From positions 1 through 64,000 of the forward strand of contig CATOOV010000010.1 in assembly GCA_951801955.1 (NCBI GenBank): a DNA stretch of 64,000 bases. Direction: 5' to 3'. The translations under genes were made by a program, and so were the position numbers. This DNA is from an uncultured Lachnospiraceae bacterium. Lineage in GTDB: Bacteria > Bacillota > Clostridia > Lachnospirales > Lachnospiraceae. The notes beneath the pieces were generated by a model. That model worked only from the letters and a program-made list of their open reading frames with translations, did not search any database and was not told the origin of the DNA. Each line of letters starts with the position of its first letter. Positions within the stretch are counted from its first letter, which is position 1. This document shows positions 7,483 through 16,029 of the stretch, in pieces.

Positions 7483-7643
7483 TTTGTTGGCATGGTACAA
7501 CTCCGAATCCCTGCGCCTGCATTATGGACTATTATTGGTACTTTGCTGGCATGGTACCCCGGATCTTTGCGCCTCACCGCATTCAACGAGCGGCTGCGGC
7601 TGGGTTTGCTGGCATATTCCCTCCGGATCCCTGCGCATCAAGG
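7483..7643. repeat. Three imperfect tandem copies of a roughly 40-bp repeat
   Basis: Copies at 7483-7523, 7542-7583 and 7605-7643 share TTTGCTGGCATGGTAC, then CCGGATCCCTGCGC. A related copy is found at 47361-47402 between znuC and znuA. Confidence 0.7.
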
Positions 7644-7670
7644 ACAGGGCATAGATCAGACGGAGCCCCC

Positions 7671-7730
7671 CTCCCGCCACGGATATGAAGTGTTGCCCAC
7701 CGCCTATCCAGGCGGGAGTCATCTCACATC
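7671..7730. repeat. Hairpin repeat CTCCCGCC/GGCGGGAG
   Basis: CTCCCGCC (7671-7678) pairs with GGCGGGAG (7711-7718). An inner hairpin forms CCGCCT/AGGCGG, and the tail is TCATCTCACATC. A second copy with the same layout is at 27324-27384, and a weaker relative at 13716-13754. Confidence 0.6.
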
Positions 7731-7763
7731 GGATCTGTCATGCCTAATCCCTGTTTTCCCCAC

Positions 7764-8291
7764 TTAATTTGATACCATTGCAATCTGGCACATTTCCATT
7801 GTAAGAAGTGCGGCTTTGTGAGACTCAACTGTTACCCCTGCACAGCAGGATGGATCCACTTGGATTGCCGCTTCCGGCATAGCTGCCTTTAACAACAGTG
7901 CGTTTGAAACTACACAGATGTCCGTGCATAATCCCACCAATTCGATTTCCAACAGCTCTTTTTCATTTTCTTGGCGCAGCAGTTCCATTAGTTCCATAGA
8001 ACCAAACGCAGGCTTATCCAGAATATGCCCTGGATCTGTCAGCGCTTCAACGGAAGGATGAAGCTGCCACCCTTCTGTGCCTTTGATACAATGTGCCACC
8101 GGGAGCTTCTTCCCCTCTGCCGTTTCAAGATAATTCTCATAATGGGTATCTCTGGTTACATAGATATCATTTTTGTCATAAGATTTCATTTTCTCTATTA
8201 CAGAAGTTACAATTGCCTGTGCCTCTGCCGTTCCCAAAGCACCGTCAATAAAATCTTTCTGCATATCCACAACGATAAGAATGTTACGCAT
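7764..8291 (-). CDS. Nicotinamidase-like cysteine hydrolase
   Basis: A 175-residue isochorismatase-fold hydrolase. The catalytic triad is visible as Asp9 (VVDMQKDF), Lys70 (HCIKGTEGW) and Cys126 (GLCTDICV). A nicotinamidase-type metal site, Asp48-x-His50 and His67, is also present, so hydrolysis of nicotinamide to nicotinate for NAD salvage is the most likely reaction. The ATG at 8291 is preferred over an upstream in-frame start because AAAGGTGG lies just before it. It ends the minus-strand run that follows ilvN at a distance of 54 nt, possibly as part of the same transcript. A related amidohydrolase activity cannot be excluded. Confidence 0.85.
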   Translation of the reverse strand: MRNILIVVDMQKDFIDGALGTAEAQAIVTSVIEKMKSYDKNDIYVTRDTHYENYLETAEGKKLPVAHCIKGTEGWQLHPSVEALTDPGHILDKPAFGSMELMELLRQENEKELLEIELVGLCTDICVVSNALLLKAAMPEAAIQVDPSCCAGVTVESHKAALLTMEMCQIAMVSN

Positions 8292-8345
8292 ACTTTCCCA
8301 CCTTTCCATTCCAAACCTGGTAATCAAAAAATTTAATTAGTATCC

Positions 8346-8870
8346 TTATTTTCGAAAATACTCTGCCCTTCCAGCGCAGGAAGTGCTGATGGATTCGATT
8401 GCCACTGCGCCGCCACGGACAATTTCGATCTGCTTGAATTTGCTTCTGAGCAAATCTATCAACTCATTGTTCCGCCGTTCTGTCATCTTACATTCCAAAA
8501 GGACGCTGTCTTTGCCGATATCTGATACTTCCACATGAAAAACCTGCGCAATCTGGAACAGCTCTGCCTTGTCCTCCACAGAACAATTTTTAACCTTGGC
8601 AAACAGGATTTCCTTCATATGAATGGGCATATCTGTAAGGTCGATTACTTTGATTACCTCCACCATTCGGTTTAACTGCTTTTTGATCTGCTCAAAGGTC
8701 ACATCGTCGCTGGTCACACAGATTGTCATGCGGGAGACAGTCTCATCTTCCGTTGTACCCACAGTAAGGCTCTGCAGATTATAAGATTTTCCGGAAAAAA
8801 GACCGGAAACCTTGGCAAGAACACCCACTTGATTTTCCACATACAATGCAATCCATCTGTTTTTCATCAT
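8346..8870 (-). CDS. ilvN: Acetolactate synthase regulatory subunit
   Basis: A 174-residue small subunit that binds valine and stimulates the catalytic subunit. The N-terminal ACT domain is clear (WIALYVENQVGVLAKVSGLF, then YNLQSLTVGTTED), followed by the C-terminal ALS_ss domain. The length is that of IlvH/IlvN of Firmicutes. It begins 18 nt after the ilvB stop with an AAGGAG site, so the two are translated from one message. Confidence 0.95.
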   Translation of the reverse strand: MMKNRWIALYVENQVGVLAKVSGLFSGKSYNLQSLTVGTTEDETVSRMTICVTSDDVTFEQIKKQLNRMVEVIKVIDLTDMPIHMKEILFAKVKNCSVEDKAELFQIAQVFHVEVSDIGKDSVLLECKMTERRNNELIDLLRSKFKQIEIVRGGAVAIESISTSCAGRAEYFRK

Positions 8871-8888
8871 CGCTTCTGTCTCCTTCCC

Positions 8889-10613
8889 TTATTTTAGTAT
8901 CATTTCTGTCATGGGATTCCCACCCTTTACCATCGGAAGAACGATCTCCTCTGTGGCAATCATAAACTCAATCAGTACTGGCGTGCTGCACTGCTTTGCC
9001 TGTTCCAATGCCGGGACAATCTCCGATTCTTTTGCTACCCGGATTCCACATGCACCATAGCTTTCCGCAAGCTTCACAAAATCTGGTTCATAAGGCGGGC
9101 AGTTGCCTGACGGACCTTTGCAATCCTTTGGACAGCTCTTTCGGCTTCTCAGGCAGGTTGCCTCATAGCGCTTTCCATAAAAAAGCTGCTGCATCTGGCG
9201 CACCATGCCTAAATAATAATTATTGAAAATACAGACAATGACGTTTGCCCCCTGTGCCATTGCTGTGGCAAGTTCCTGAATATTCATCTGCATCCCGCCG
9301 TCACCGCTGATACAGACTACCGGTTTCTCAGGGCATCCGATCTTTGCCCCGATTGCCGCTGGAAATCCAAATCCCATGGTACCCAGCCCCCCGGAAGTAA
9401 TAAACTGTTTCTTCTCATTCAGCTCTATGTACTGGGATGCCCACATCTGATGCTGTCCTACATCTGTGACGATAATGCCTTCCTCAAACTGCTGGTTGAT
9501 CTGCTCTAAAATCATCTGGGGCGTCATCCCTTTATCACGGCGCATTTCCAGAGGGTTCTCCTTGTCCCATTCCTGTATTTGTTCTAACCATTCCTGGGTG
9601 TTTTGGGGTTCCGCCCACTCTAAAAGCTTTTCCAAGGCAAGATTTGCATCTGCCACAATCGGTACATCTACCACAACGTTCCTGGAAATGGAAGCTGTAT
9701 CAATATCCACATGGACAATCTGTGCTTTGGGCGCAAATTCATTCAAGTCCCCCGTAATCCGGTCGTTAAACCTGGTTCCAATGGAAAACAGGACATCGCA
9801 CTGCCCCACGGCAATATTTGCCGCATAACGCCCATGCATCCCGCTATTGCCAATGTAATAAGGATGGTCTGTAGGGATTGCCCCTTTGCCCATCACAGTT
9901 GTCACCATCGGGATCTTGGTCTTTTCCACTAATTTCAAAAGTTTTTCATTTGCCTTGGCGATATTTACTCCGCCTCCAATTAAAAATAGCGGTCTTTGTG
10001 CAGATTTCAATAATTTATATCCCTTTTTCAACTGACCGATATGAACGCTCTCGTTGGGCTTATATCCCCGGATTGACACGGACTCAGGATAATCCCCTGG
10101 TCCCACTGCCGTTTGAATATCTTTGGGAAGGTCAACCAGGACAGGTCCCGGCTTCCCGCTTCTTGCAATATAAAACGCCATCTTTAATATTTTTCCAAGA
10201 TCTTTCCTGTCACGGACTGTCACACTGTATTTTGTAATGCTGCTGGCCATGCCTACAATATCCACTTCCTGGAAGGCATCATTTCCAATCAGATTCAAGG
10301 GCACCTGCCCTGTAATGCATACCAGGGGAATACTGTCGTAATGGGCGTCTGCAAGCCCCGTAATAATATTGGTAGCTCCCGGACCGCTGGTCACAATACA
10401 AACCCCAGTTTTGCCAGTGGCACGGGCATATCCTTCTGCCTCATGGACCAGCCCCTGCTCATGCCGGGGCAGGACCAGGTCAATCTCCTCATGTTTATAT
10501 AATTCATCCAAAATATCCGTCACCATACCGCCTGGATAGCCAAACACTGTATCCACGCCTTCTTCCAGCAACGCTTTTACAAATAATTTCCTTCCTGTCA
10601 TATCCATCGCCAT
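8889..10613 (-). CDS. ilvB: Acetolactate synthase catalytic subunit
   Basis: A 574-residue thiamine-diphosphate enzyme that condenses two pyruvates to 2-acetolactate, or pyruvate with 2-oxobutyrate, the first common step to valine, leucine and isoleucine. The catalytic glutamate is in LPRHEQG (about residue 50), followed by VTSGPGATN. The cofactor-binding motif is GDGGMQMNIQELATA with NNYYLGMVRQ near residues 440-470. The ATG at 10613 has AGAGGTGAAATT upstream. There is no T-box or long attenuator in the short leader. Confidence 0.96.
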   Translation of the reverse strand: MAMDMTGRKLFVKALLEEGVDTVFGYPGGMVTDILDELYKHEEIDLVLPRHEQGLVHEAEGYARATGKTGVCIVTSGPGATNIITGLADAHYDSIPLVCITGQVPLNLIGNDAFQEVDIVGMASSITKYSVTVRDRKDLGKILKMAFYIARSGKPGPVLVDLPKDIQTAVGPGDYPESVSIRGYKPNESVHIGQLKKGYKLLKSAQRPLFLIGGGVNIAKANEKLLKLVEKTKIPMVTTVMGKGAIPTDHPYYIGNSGMHGRYAANIAVGQCDVLFSIGTRFNDRITGDLNEFAPKAQIVHVDIDTASISRNVVVDVPIVADANLALEKLLEWAEPQNTQEWLEQIQEWDKENPLEMRRDKGMTPQMILEQINQQFEEGIIVTDVGQHQMWASQYIELNEKKQFITSGGLGTMGFGFPAAIGAKIGCPEKPVVCISGDGGMQMNIQELATAMAQGANVIVCIFNNYYLGMVRQMQQLFYGKRYEATCLRSRKSCPKDCKGPSGNCPPYEPDFVKLAESYGACGIRVAKESEIVPALEQAKQCSTPVLIEFMIATEEIVLPMVKGGNPMTEMILK

Positions 10614-10750
10614 AATTTCACCTCTAACTTTTTATTTTCGCAAGCGGCTTTTACTGAACAGACTTGCTTCAATGGTTTTCCTGTTATTGTAACAGATAAC
10701 TGCCATTTGGAAAAGCCTTTTTTTCTTCAAAATGCCATCGGTGTTCCTGT

Positions 10751-10792
10751 GGCGCGCGTGCTGCTTTTGCAGCATCTTTTAATTCGCGCGCC
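10751..10792. other. Long G+C-rich hairpin between the AEC transporter and ilvB
   Basis: GGCGCGCG (10751-10758) pairs with CGCGCGCC (10785-10792), with an inner GCTGC-TTTT-GCAGC hairpin. It lies 6 nt after the stop of the minus-strand AEC gene and upstream of ilvB. It probably ends or processes the AEC transcript, though no T-run follows. Confidence 0.6.
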
Positions 10793-10798
10793 TGCCTC

Positions 10799-11743
10799 TC
10801 AAATCAAACCTAACGTCCTTAATAAAAAAATCCATCCTGTCAGTGTAAATGACGCCAGTAATGTAGTCATCACCACAATACTGGCGGTGAGCGTTCCATC
10901 ATTGTTCATATTTTTTGCCATAATATAACAACTTGGCGTAGTAGGAGAGGCGAGCATAATCAGTATGCCGATCATCTTCTCCCCGGTAAATCCCATTGCC
11001 GCCGCTGCCGGAAGCAGCAATGCGGGCTGGAGCACCAACTTGACCATGGAAGCTGCAAGGGTTGGCTTAATCTTTGCCAGTGCCTTTTTGCCCTCGAAGC
11101 CGGCACCCAGCGTTATCAATGCTAAGGGAGTCGCCGTAGACGCGATACTTCCTATGGTTTTATCCACAAGCATAGGAAAATCCAGATTGCACAGGGAGAC
11201 AAAAAGCCCCAAAAAGATACTGATAATAATAGGATTTTTCAAAATATTTATACATGCTTCCCGAATTTTTCCTGAATAATCTGATTGTTCCTGTCCCTCA
11301 AAAGTCAGCACAATTACGGAATAAATATTGTACAAAGGCACCGCGCCTATAATCATCAAAGGACCCATTGCCGATTTTCCATATAAATTTTCTATAAACG
11401 CAAGCCCCATCACTGCGGCGCTGCTACGAAAAGACGCCTGTACAAAGGCGCCTGTCATATACCAATTTTTTATAAACAGTTTTGCGGCGCCCCAGATCAT
11501 CCAGAAACATACGGTGCTCGCCCCTGCGCAAAACAGCACATAGGAAAAATCAAACGTTTCTTGAATGTCCACAGAAGAAATATTTTGAAACAACATGACC
11601 GGAAGCGTCACATCAAAATTAAATTTATTCGCCACTGTAACAAAGTTCTCATTCAGCATTCCCACCTGCCTGAGCCCCCATCCCAGCAGCATGACCAAAA
11701 AAATCGGAATTGTAACATTGATGCTAAAAATAAAATTATCCAT
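10799..11743 (-). CDS. AEC-family transporter
   Basis: A 314-residue integral membrane carrier of the auxin efflux carrier family, with about ten hydrophobic segments in two halves. The N terminus IPIFLVMLLGWGLRQVG and the central NPIIISIFLGLF are typical. Bacterial members carry malate, malonate or other small organic acids; the substrate here cannot be read from the sequence. The ATG at 11743 has only a weak ribosome binding site. It stands between folA and ilvB on the same strand; the 185-nt gap with a strong hairpin before ilvB suggests separate transcription. Confidence 0.9.
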   Translation of the reverse strand: MDNFIFSINVTIPIFLVMLLGWGLRQVGMLNENFVTVANKFNFDVTLPVMLFQNISSVDIQETFDFSYVLFCAGASTVCFWMIWGAAKLFIKNWYMTGAFVQASFRSSAAVMGLAFIENLYGKSAMGPLMIIGAVPLYNIYSVIVLTFEGQEQSDYSGKIREACINILKNPIIISIFLGLFVSLCNLDFPMLVDKTIGSIASTATPLALITLGAGFEGKKALAKIKPTLAASMVKLVLQPALLLPAAAAMGFTGEKMIGILIMLASPTTPSCYIMAKNMNNDGTLTASIVVMTTLLASFTLTGWIFLLRTLGLI

Positions 11744-11830
11744 AACCTAATGACTCACTCTGGCATAGTGAAATACAAGGTAACAAACGGACCGATAGAC
11801 AGGGAGCCCTGCCTAATGGAGCCATAAGCA

Positions 11831-12334
11831 CTACGCCAGCCTTTCATATTTCAAATAATAGTATTCTAAATCAAGATACGTCTGTTCCCCACTCTCCTCT
11901 GTGAGTTTCCATCCATCACGTTCTTCCAGGACAGGAAACCAGGCATCCGCCTGATATTCAAAGCCTATTTTTGTAATATATGCCGTATCACATTGTTCCA
12001 ATAGTTGCCGGTAAACACTCTCGCCGCCGATTACAAAAATATCCTCGGTATTATATTTTTGGAGTTCTTTTGCAAGCTCCTCCATATTAGAAAGAAAAGT
12101 AACTTCCTTTCCCTTATATTTTTCCTGGTAGCTCCTGTCTGTGGTCAAAACTAGATTGATCCGGTTTTTCAGCGGCTCGCCCCCTGGAAAACTCTCCAAA
12201 GTTTTCCTTCCCATCACTACCACTTTTCCAGTTGTAATCTTGCGGAAACGTTTCATATCGTCGGGAATACGCACTAATAATTGATTGTTCCGCCCAATTC
12301 CCCAATTTTTATCCACTGCTGCAATTAAATTCAT
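11831..12334 (-). CDS. folA: Dihydrofolate reductase
   Basis: A 167-residue enzyme reducing dihydrofolate to tetrahydrofolate with NADPH. The start MNLIAAVDKNWGIGRNNQLL, the acidic region PDDMKRFRKIT and the cofactor motif VVMGRKTLESFPG are typical of bacterial DHFR, and FVIGGESVYRQLL completes the NADPH site. The ATG at 12334 follows AAGGAGAGAATC. It lies 15 nt after thyA and recycles the dihydrofolate that thymidylate synthase produces, so the pair is a functional operon. Confidence 0.95.
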   Translation of the reverse strand: MNLIAAVDKNWGIGRNNQLLVRIPDDMKRFRKITTGKVVVMGRKTLESFPGGEPLKNRINLVLTTDRSYQEKYKGKEVTFLSNMEELAKELQKYNTEDIFVIGGESVYRQLLEQCDTAYITKIGFEYQADAWFPVLEERDGWKLTEESGEQTYLDLEYYYLKYERLA

Positions 12335-12349
12335 GATTCTCTCCTTAAT

Positions 12350-13198
12350 TTACACCGCCACGGGAATCTCTTTGATCTGTGGTCCCGTCACATAATGGTC
12401 AAGCCTGACATCTTCCCTGGTAAATTTATAAAAATCTTTTATTTCTGGATTCAGCCAGAGCTCAGGCGCCGGATATGTCTCTCTGGAAATCAGTTCTTTT
12501 ACCAGGGGAATATGCCGGTCGTAAATATGGGCGTCTGCGATTACATGCACCAACTCCCCTGCCTCCATATTGCACACCTGCGCCAGCATGTGCACCAGCA
12601 CTGCATACTGGCACACGTTCCAATTGTTTGCTGTCAGAATATCCTGGGAACGCTGATTTAAGATGGCATTTAAGATCAGCCTTTCCTGTCCCTGTTTCTG
12701 AGTGACATTAAATGTCATACTATAGGCACAAGGATACAAATTCATTTCACAAAGATCCTGGTGCACATACAAATTCGTCAGAATACGCCTGCTAAATGGA
12801 TGATTCTTCAAATCGTATATCACCCGGTCCACCTGGTCCATCATTCCTTCCTTATATCTGTGTTTCACACCCATTTGATACCCATATGCTTTTCCGATGG
12901 AGCCTGTCTCATCTGCCCATTCATCCCACACATGGCTGTTAAGGTCATGGATATTGTTGGACTTTTTCTGCCAAATCCAGAGCATTTCATCCGTGCAGCT
13001 TTTGATTGCCGTCTTGCGCAAGGTAATTGCTGGAAACTCCTTTGCCAGATTATAACGGTTTACCACACCAAATTTTTTGATGGTGTATGCGCTGCTTCCA
13101 TCCGCCCAGTGTGGACGTACTTTCTCCCCTTCTGTACTGACGCCGTTATCCAAAATATCCTGGCACATCTCTATAAAAATATGATCCGCTAAACTCAT
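12350..13198 (-). CDS. thyA: Thymidylate synthase
   Basis: A 282-residue ThyA methylating dUMP to dTMP with methylene-tetrahydrofolate. The catalytic cysteine is Cys157 in LYPCAYSM, followed by the NWNVCQYA and AGELVHVIADAHIYDRH segments that bind nucleotide and folate. The protein is a little longer than E. coli ThyA (264) because of inserted residues around 85-125. The ATG at 13198 has AAGGAGGGAATT upstream. It is the first gene of the thyA-folA pair, divergent from the small membrane protein at 13376. Confidence 0.95.
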   Translation of the reverse strand: MSLADHIFIEMCQDILDNGVSTEGEKVRPHWADGSSAYTIKKFGVVNRYNLAKEFPAITLRKTAIKSCTDEMLWIWQKKSNNIHDLNSHVWDEWADETGSIGKAYGYQMGVKHRYKEGMMDQVDRVIYDLKNHPFSRRILTNLYVHQDLCEMNLYPCAYSMTFNVTQKQGQERLILNAILNQRSQDILTANNWNVCQYAVLVHMLAQVCNMEAGELVHVIADAHIYDRHIPLVKELISRETYPAPELWLNPEIKDFYKFTREDVRLDHYVTGPQIKEIPVAV

Positions 13199-13375
13199 AA
13201 TTCCCTCCTTCTTGTATCCAAAGCATGTTCCCTCCCGATTGCTGTCGTGGACATTTTACCATAATACCTTCTGGCTGAGAAGGAGATTTTTTCTTCTTTT
13301 CCATAAAATGTACAAGACTTTTTCACAAAATTGGTGTATACTTGTAACAGAAAAAATGAACGAAGGAGAATAATC

Positions 13376-13636
13376 ATGAGTCAAGCAAAAGTAGACCGTT
13401 ATAAAGCGGAAAAAGCAAACCGCAAAAAAACGATGAAAAAAGAAAAAATCAAGGGCACCTTTGCTGCTTTTTGCGGAACTGTTGTATGTATTGCAATTGT
13501 AGGCTGGATAGGGTATTCTGCTTATGGATATTTCCATACGAAAGAGGATAATAAGCCTACACAGACAGAAGTAAATTTAGATGCGCTGAGCGATTATATG
13601 AACACATTACAGACAGCAGAAAATACAGAAGATTAA
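13376..13636 (+). CDS. Small single-pass membrane protein
   Basis: An 86-residue protein starting MSQAKVDRYKAEKANRKK. A strongly basic N-terminal segment is followed by one membrane helix (about residues 31-52, AAFCGTVVCIAIVGWIGYSA) and an acidic external tail. I do not recognise the function; the layout is that of a small membrane-anchored accessory protein with the basic end inside. The ATG at 13376 is set by AAGGAG 8 nt upstream; a TATACT at 13337-13342 is a likely -10. It is divergent from thyA and convergent with the patatin gene. Confidence 0.7.
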   Translation: MSQAKVDRYKAEKANRKKTMKKEKIKGTFAAFCGTVVCIAIVGWIGYSAYGYFHTKEDNKPTQTEVNLDALSDYMNTLQTAENTED

Positions 13637-13715
13637 TTTTTGATACGGTTTCCCTTCTTTATGAACCAGGTCTTCGCCTGAATAGATGGGCACGATCTTC
13701 TACTCATACAAATTT

Positions 13716-13754
13716 GCCGCCCGCTGCTGTTAGTGGCGGGCGTCATTTCCCATC
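13716..13754. terminator. Hairpin between convergent genes
   Basis: GCCCGC and GCGGGC pair around TGCTGTTAGTG at about 13719-13741, followed by GTCATTTCCCATC. It is a weak relative of the hairpin repeat at 7671 and lies between two gene ends, so it may end both transcripts. Confidence 0.45.
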
Positions 13755-14954
13755 TGACAAAGCCCAGATGTAATCCGGCGTCTGGGCTGAAATTTGATTT
13801 TTCCCTAGACAACCTAATATCTCAGATTTTTTTGCCATAAAATCTTGGTATCCTAAATCCATACGCCATTTTGCATTTTTAGAATCAAAATCTATGGTTC
13901 CATCCACAAAATTTCCCAAACTTTCAGATGGCCTTAACAGGTAGATCTGGCTCCCACCTATCTCGCACGCTCCCGAAGCCCCTTCTTTTAAGTCAACGGC
14001 TAAAATATGTTGATATCCCAATTCTACGGCTTTTTGATAAGGAAAATTATGTCCTTTTACAATTCCTCCGTCACGGTACTTTTTTCCATCAATCGCAACA
14101 CTGTCATAGACAGCAGGCAATGCAGAAGAAGCAAGCAGATATAAAACCTGCTTTTCTTTCTCCAGCCCATTTAACTTTATATACTCTGGAATGGCTCTCT
14201 CATTCATGTTTACCCCCAGAAAGTCTGCCTTCCGTTTTTCTCCCAACACCAAAAACGGTTTCTTGTGTGTATCAAAAGAGGGATTGTGCATTTGGAATGT
14301 GCCATTGCTACCCCCTGGTCCAGAAATCCATTCTTTCTGCTGGCTATTTTCTATACAGGAACAACACACATACACATCTTTTGATAGATTTCCTGTTACA
14401 TAGCGTTCCAACAAATCCTTTAATCCTGACTGGCTGGCAAGGGCGCTGCCCGTATCAAGATTTTTTAAATATTCCTGTTTTGGCTCTCCGTGTTCTTCTA
14501 TTTTATCACCTGGTACAGTATTTGATGAAAGGATCTTTCCTGTCTGCCCCATTACTTTTTCACGGAAACTGGAGTTTGACGAAATGGCGTTTCCTGACTG
14601 TTTCCATAGATTTCCGCTGAAACTGGCTTTTGATGAAATGACTTTTCCTGCCTGCTCCATTACTTTTGCACTATAACTAACTTTTGATGAAATGGCTTTT
14701 CCCGCCTGTTCCAATACTTTTGCACCCAAACTGGCATTTGGCACAAGAATTTTTCCTGGATGCAGCTCCCTCCATATTTTTTCGGCAACAACATAATCTT
14801 CTTGTCCAAATAAAAGTGCATTCAGTGCGCCTACGGAAGTCCCTATTACACTGGTAAATTCTTCTTCCAGCCCCAGTTCATGCATTGCCTTCCAAACACC
14901 GATTTCATATGCGCCTTTCCCGCCGCCTCCTGCAAATACAAGCGCAGCACTCAT
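13743..14954 (-). CDS. Patatin-like phospholipase with internal tandem repeats
   Basis: A 403-residue patatin-family lipid acyl hydrolase. The oxyanion loop GGGGKGAYEIG (about 9-19), the nucleophile elbow GTSVG (Ser40) and the catalytic aspartate in YRDGG near residue 300 are all present, so an active Ser-Asp dyad is likely. Unusually, four copies of an 18-residue repeat of the form AKVxEQAGKxISSKxSxS fill residues 78-149, between the nucleophile and the rest of the domain. The start at 14954 is chosen because AAAGGAGGGG precedes it; the open frame extends 35 codons further without a site. There is no signal peptide, so it acts in the cytoplasm or at the inner membrane face. Confidence 0.85.
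   Translation of the reverse strand: MSAALVFAGGGGKGAYEIGVWKAMHELGLEEEFTSVIGTSVGALNALLFGQEDYVVAEKIWRELHPGKILVPNASLGAKVLEQAGKAISSKVSYSAKVMEQAGKVISSKASFSGNLWKQSGNAISSNSSFREKVMGQTGKILSSNTVPGDKIEEHGEPKQEYLKNLDTGSALASQSGLKDLLERYVTGNLSKDVYVCCSCIENSQQKEWISGPGGSNGTFQMHNPSFDTHKKPFLVLGEKRKADFLGVNMNERAIPEYIKLNGLEKEKQVLYLLASSALPAVYDSVAIDGKKYRDGGIVKGHNFPYQKAVELGYQHILAVDLKEGASGACEIGGSQIYLLRPSESLGNFVDGTIDFDSKNAKWRMDLGYQDFMAKKSEILGCLGKNQISAQTPDYIWALSDGK
14508..14723 (-). repeat. Four in-frame 54-bp repeats inside the patatin gene
   Basis: Codons 78-149 encode four 18-residue units starting AKVLEQAGKA, AKVMEQAGKV, GNLWKQSGNA and EKVMGQTGKI. Units one and two are nearly identical; units three and four have diverged. 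The unit length is a multiple of three, so expansion or contraction would keep the frame. Confidence 0.9.
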
Positions 14955-15380
14955 CAAACCCCTCCTTTCGCTTCCATACCTTGTCCAAATGGGATATTTC
15001 TCTATTTTATATTTCTGTCCTTCGAAAGTCAAATTGTTTATTCTAAATTCATCACACAATCTACAAAATAGTTACGATTAATTTCCATCCCGCCAAGATT
15101 TTTATTGCACAAATCGTTCCATATTGATATAATATTTTTATAATTTGACGCAGAATACTCGTGACTTTAGCCATGAGAGGAATGCACAAGACTTGCTTAA
15201 ATTTGCCGTGAGTACAATCTCGCTCCAAATCAGAAACGCTCCGTCAGGATACGCATGGATTTGGTCATGTATTTATCAGCAAATCTGACCTGGATCCCGC
15301 GCTAAGACTCGCGAGCGAGTCTTGAAAATACATACACATTTACTCTATATTAAGATACAAATACTTAGGAGGTTAAATCA
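14955..15380. other. Intergenic region upstream of the TerD-like gene
   Basis: It holds a copy of the TTTGACGC dispersed repeat (15144-15177) and a near-perfect palindrome, AAGACTCGC-GA-GCGAGTCTT (15304-15323). The palindrome overlaps by 2 nt a promoter, TTGAAA (15322-15327), 18-nt spacer, TATATT (15346-15351). The palindrome is well placed for an operator or upstream activator site. Confidence 0.55.
15322..15351 (+). promoter_or_regulatory. Promoter of the TerD-like gene, abutting a palindrome
   Basis: TTGAAA, 18 nt, TATATT, about 30 nt before the ATG at 15381. The palindrome at 15304-15323 touches the -35, so a dimeric regulator could act there. Confidence 0.6.
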
Positions 15381-15983
15381 ATGGCAATTAATTTACAAAA
15401 GGGACAAAAAGTCAGCCTTAAAAAAAGTTCTTCTACAGGATTGGGAGAAATCCTTGTAAACCTGAATTGGAATGCAAAACCCAAAAAAAAGGGCCTTCTT
15501 TCAGGATTATTTGCAGGTTCTGGAATTGACCTGGATTTGGGCTGCCTTTTCGAATTAAAAGACGGAAGTAAAGGGACCGTACAGGCACTGGGAAATGCGT
15601 TTGGCGCATTGAACCGTCCTCCTTATATCGCCCTGGACGGCGACGACCGTACTGGAGCAGCTGTTGCAGGAGAAAATCTCAGAATCAATGGAAATGAAAT
15701 TGCAAAAATTAAGCGAATCCTTGTCTATACATTTATCTATGAGGGCGTGGCAAACTGGCAGCAGGCAGACGCAACCGTAACGCTGAAATATCCAGGCGCA
15801 GAAGATTTGATTGTCAAAATGGATACCTTCAATTCTTCAAATAGGATGTGTGGACTGGTACTTTTGGAAAATGAAAACGATGAGACTTTCAGCGTAGAGA
15901 AAATCGTACAATTTTACCAGGGACACCAAGACTTAGACCAAGCGTTCCATTGGGGGCTTCGCTGGAAGGCAGGACGGAAATAA
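15381..15983 (+). CDS. TerD-family stress protein
   Basis: A 200-residue cytoplasmic protein of the TerD/TerE/GSP family. The start INLQKGQKVSLKKSS, the Asp-rich segment IALDGDDRTG that forms the calcium site in TerD proteins, and NNW-type core strands (ILVYTFIYEGVANWQQADAT) identify it. A short Lys-Gly-rich insert (KPKKKGLLSGLFAGSG, about 34-49) is seen between the first strands. Members are linked to tellurite, phage and membrane stress; here only one gene is present, not a full ter operon. The ATG at 15381 has TAGGAGG upstream. Confidence 0.88.
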   Translation: MAINLQKGQKVSLKKSSSTGLGEILVNLNWNAKPKKKGLLSGLFAGSGIDLDLGCLFELKDGSKGTVQALGNAFGALNRPPYIALDGDDRTGAAVAGENLRINGNEIAKIKRILVYTFIYEGVANWQQADATVTLKYPGAEDLIVKMDTFNSSNRMCGLVLLENENDETFSVEKIVQFYQGHQDLDQAFHWGLRWKAGRK

Positions 15984-16029
15984 AATTCTATCTCCTCAAA
16001 GAAGATTCCCACTTCTATCAGTGGTAAGG

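Larger units (their letters stand above)
7390..7763. other. Repeat-rich gap between convergent genes
   Basis: No gene. It contains three tandem copies of the GGCATGGTAC/CGGATCCCTGCGC repeat and one copy of the CTCCCGCC/GGCGGGAG hairpin repeat, both of which reappear elsewhere in the window. Long open frames on the plus strand here have no ribosome binding site or recognisable product. Confidence 0.6.

Noticed and set aside
7358-7767. Plus-strand open frames of 95-98 residues
   Set aside because: They consist of the tandem intergenic repeats and lack start signals.
10614-10798. T-box or ilv attenuator upstream of ilvB
   Set aside because: The leader is short, has no T-box sequence and no leader peptide rich in Val, Leu or Ile.
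13928-14620. 230-residue plus-strand open frame
   Set aside because: It is the antisense of the patatin gene, which has intact active-site motifs and a strong start.
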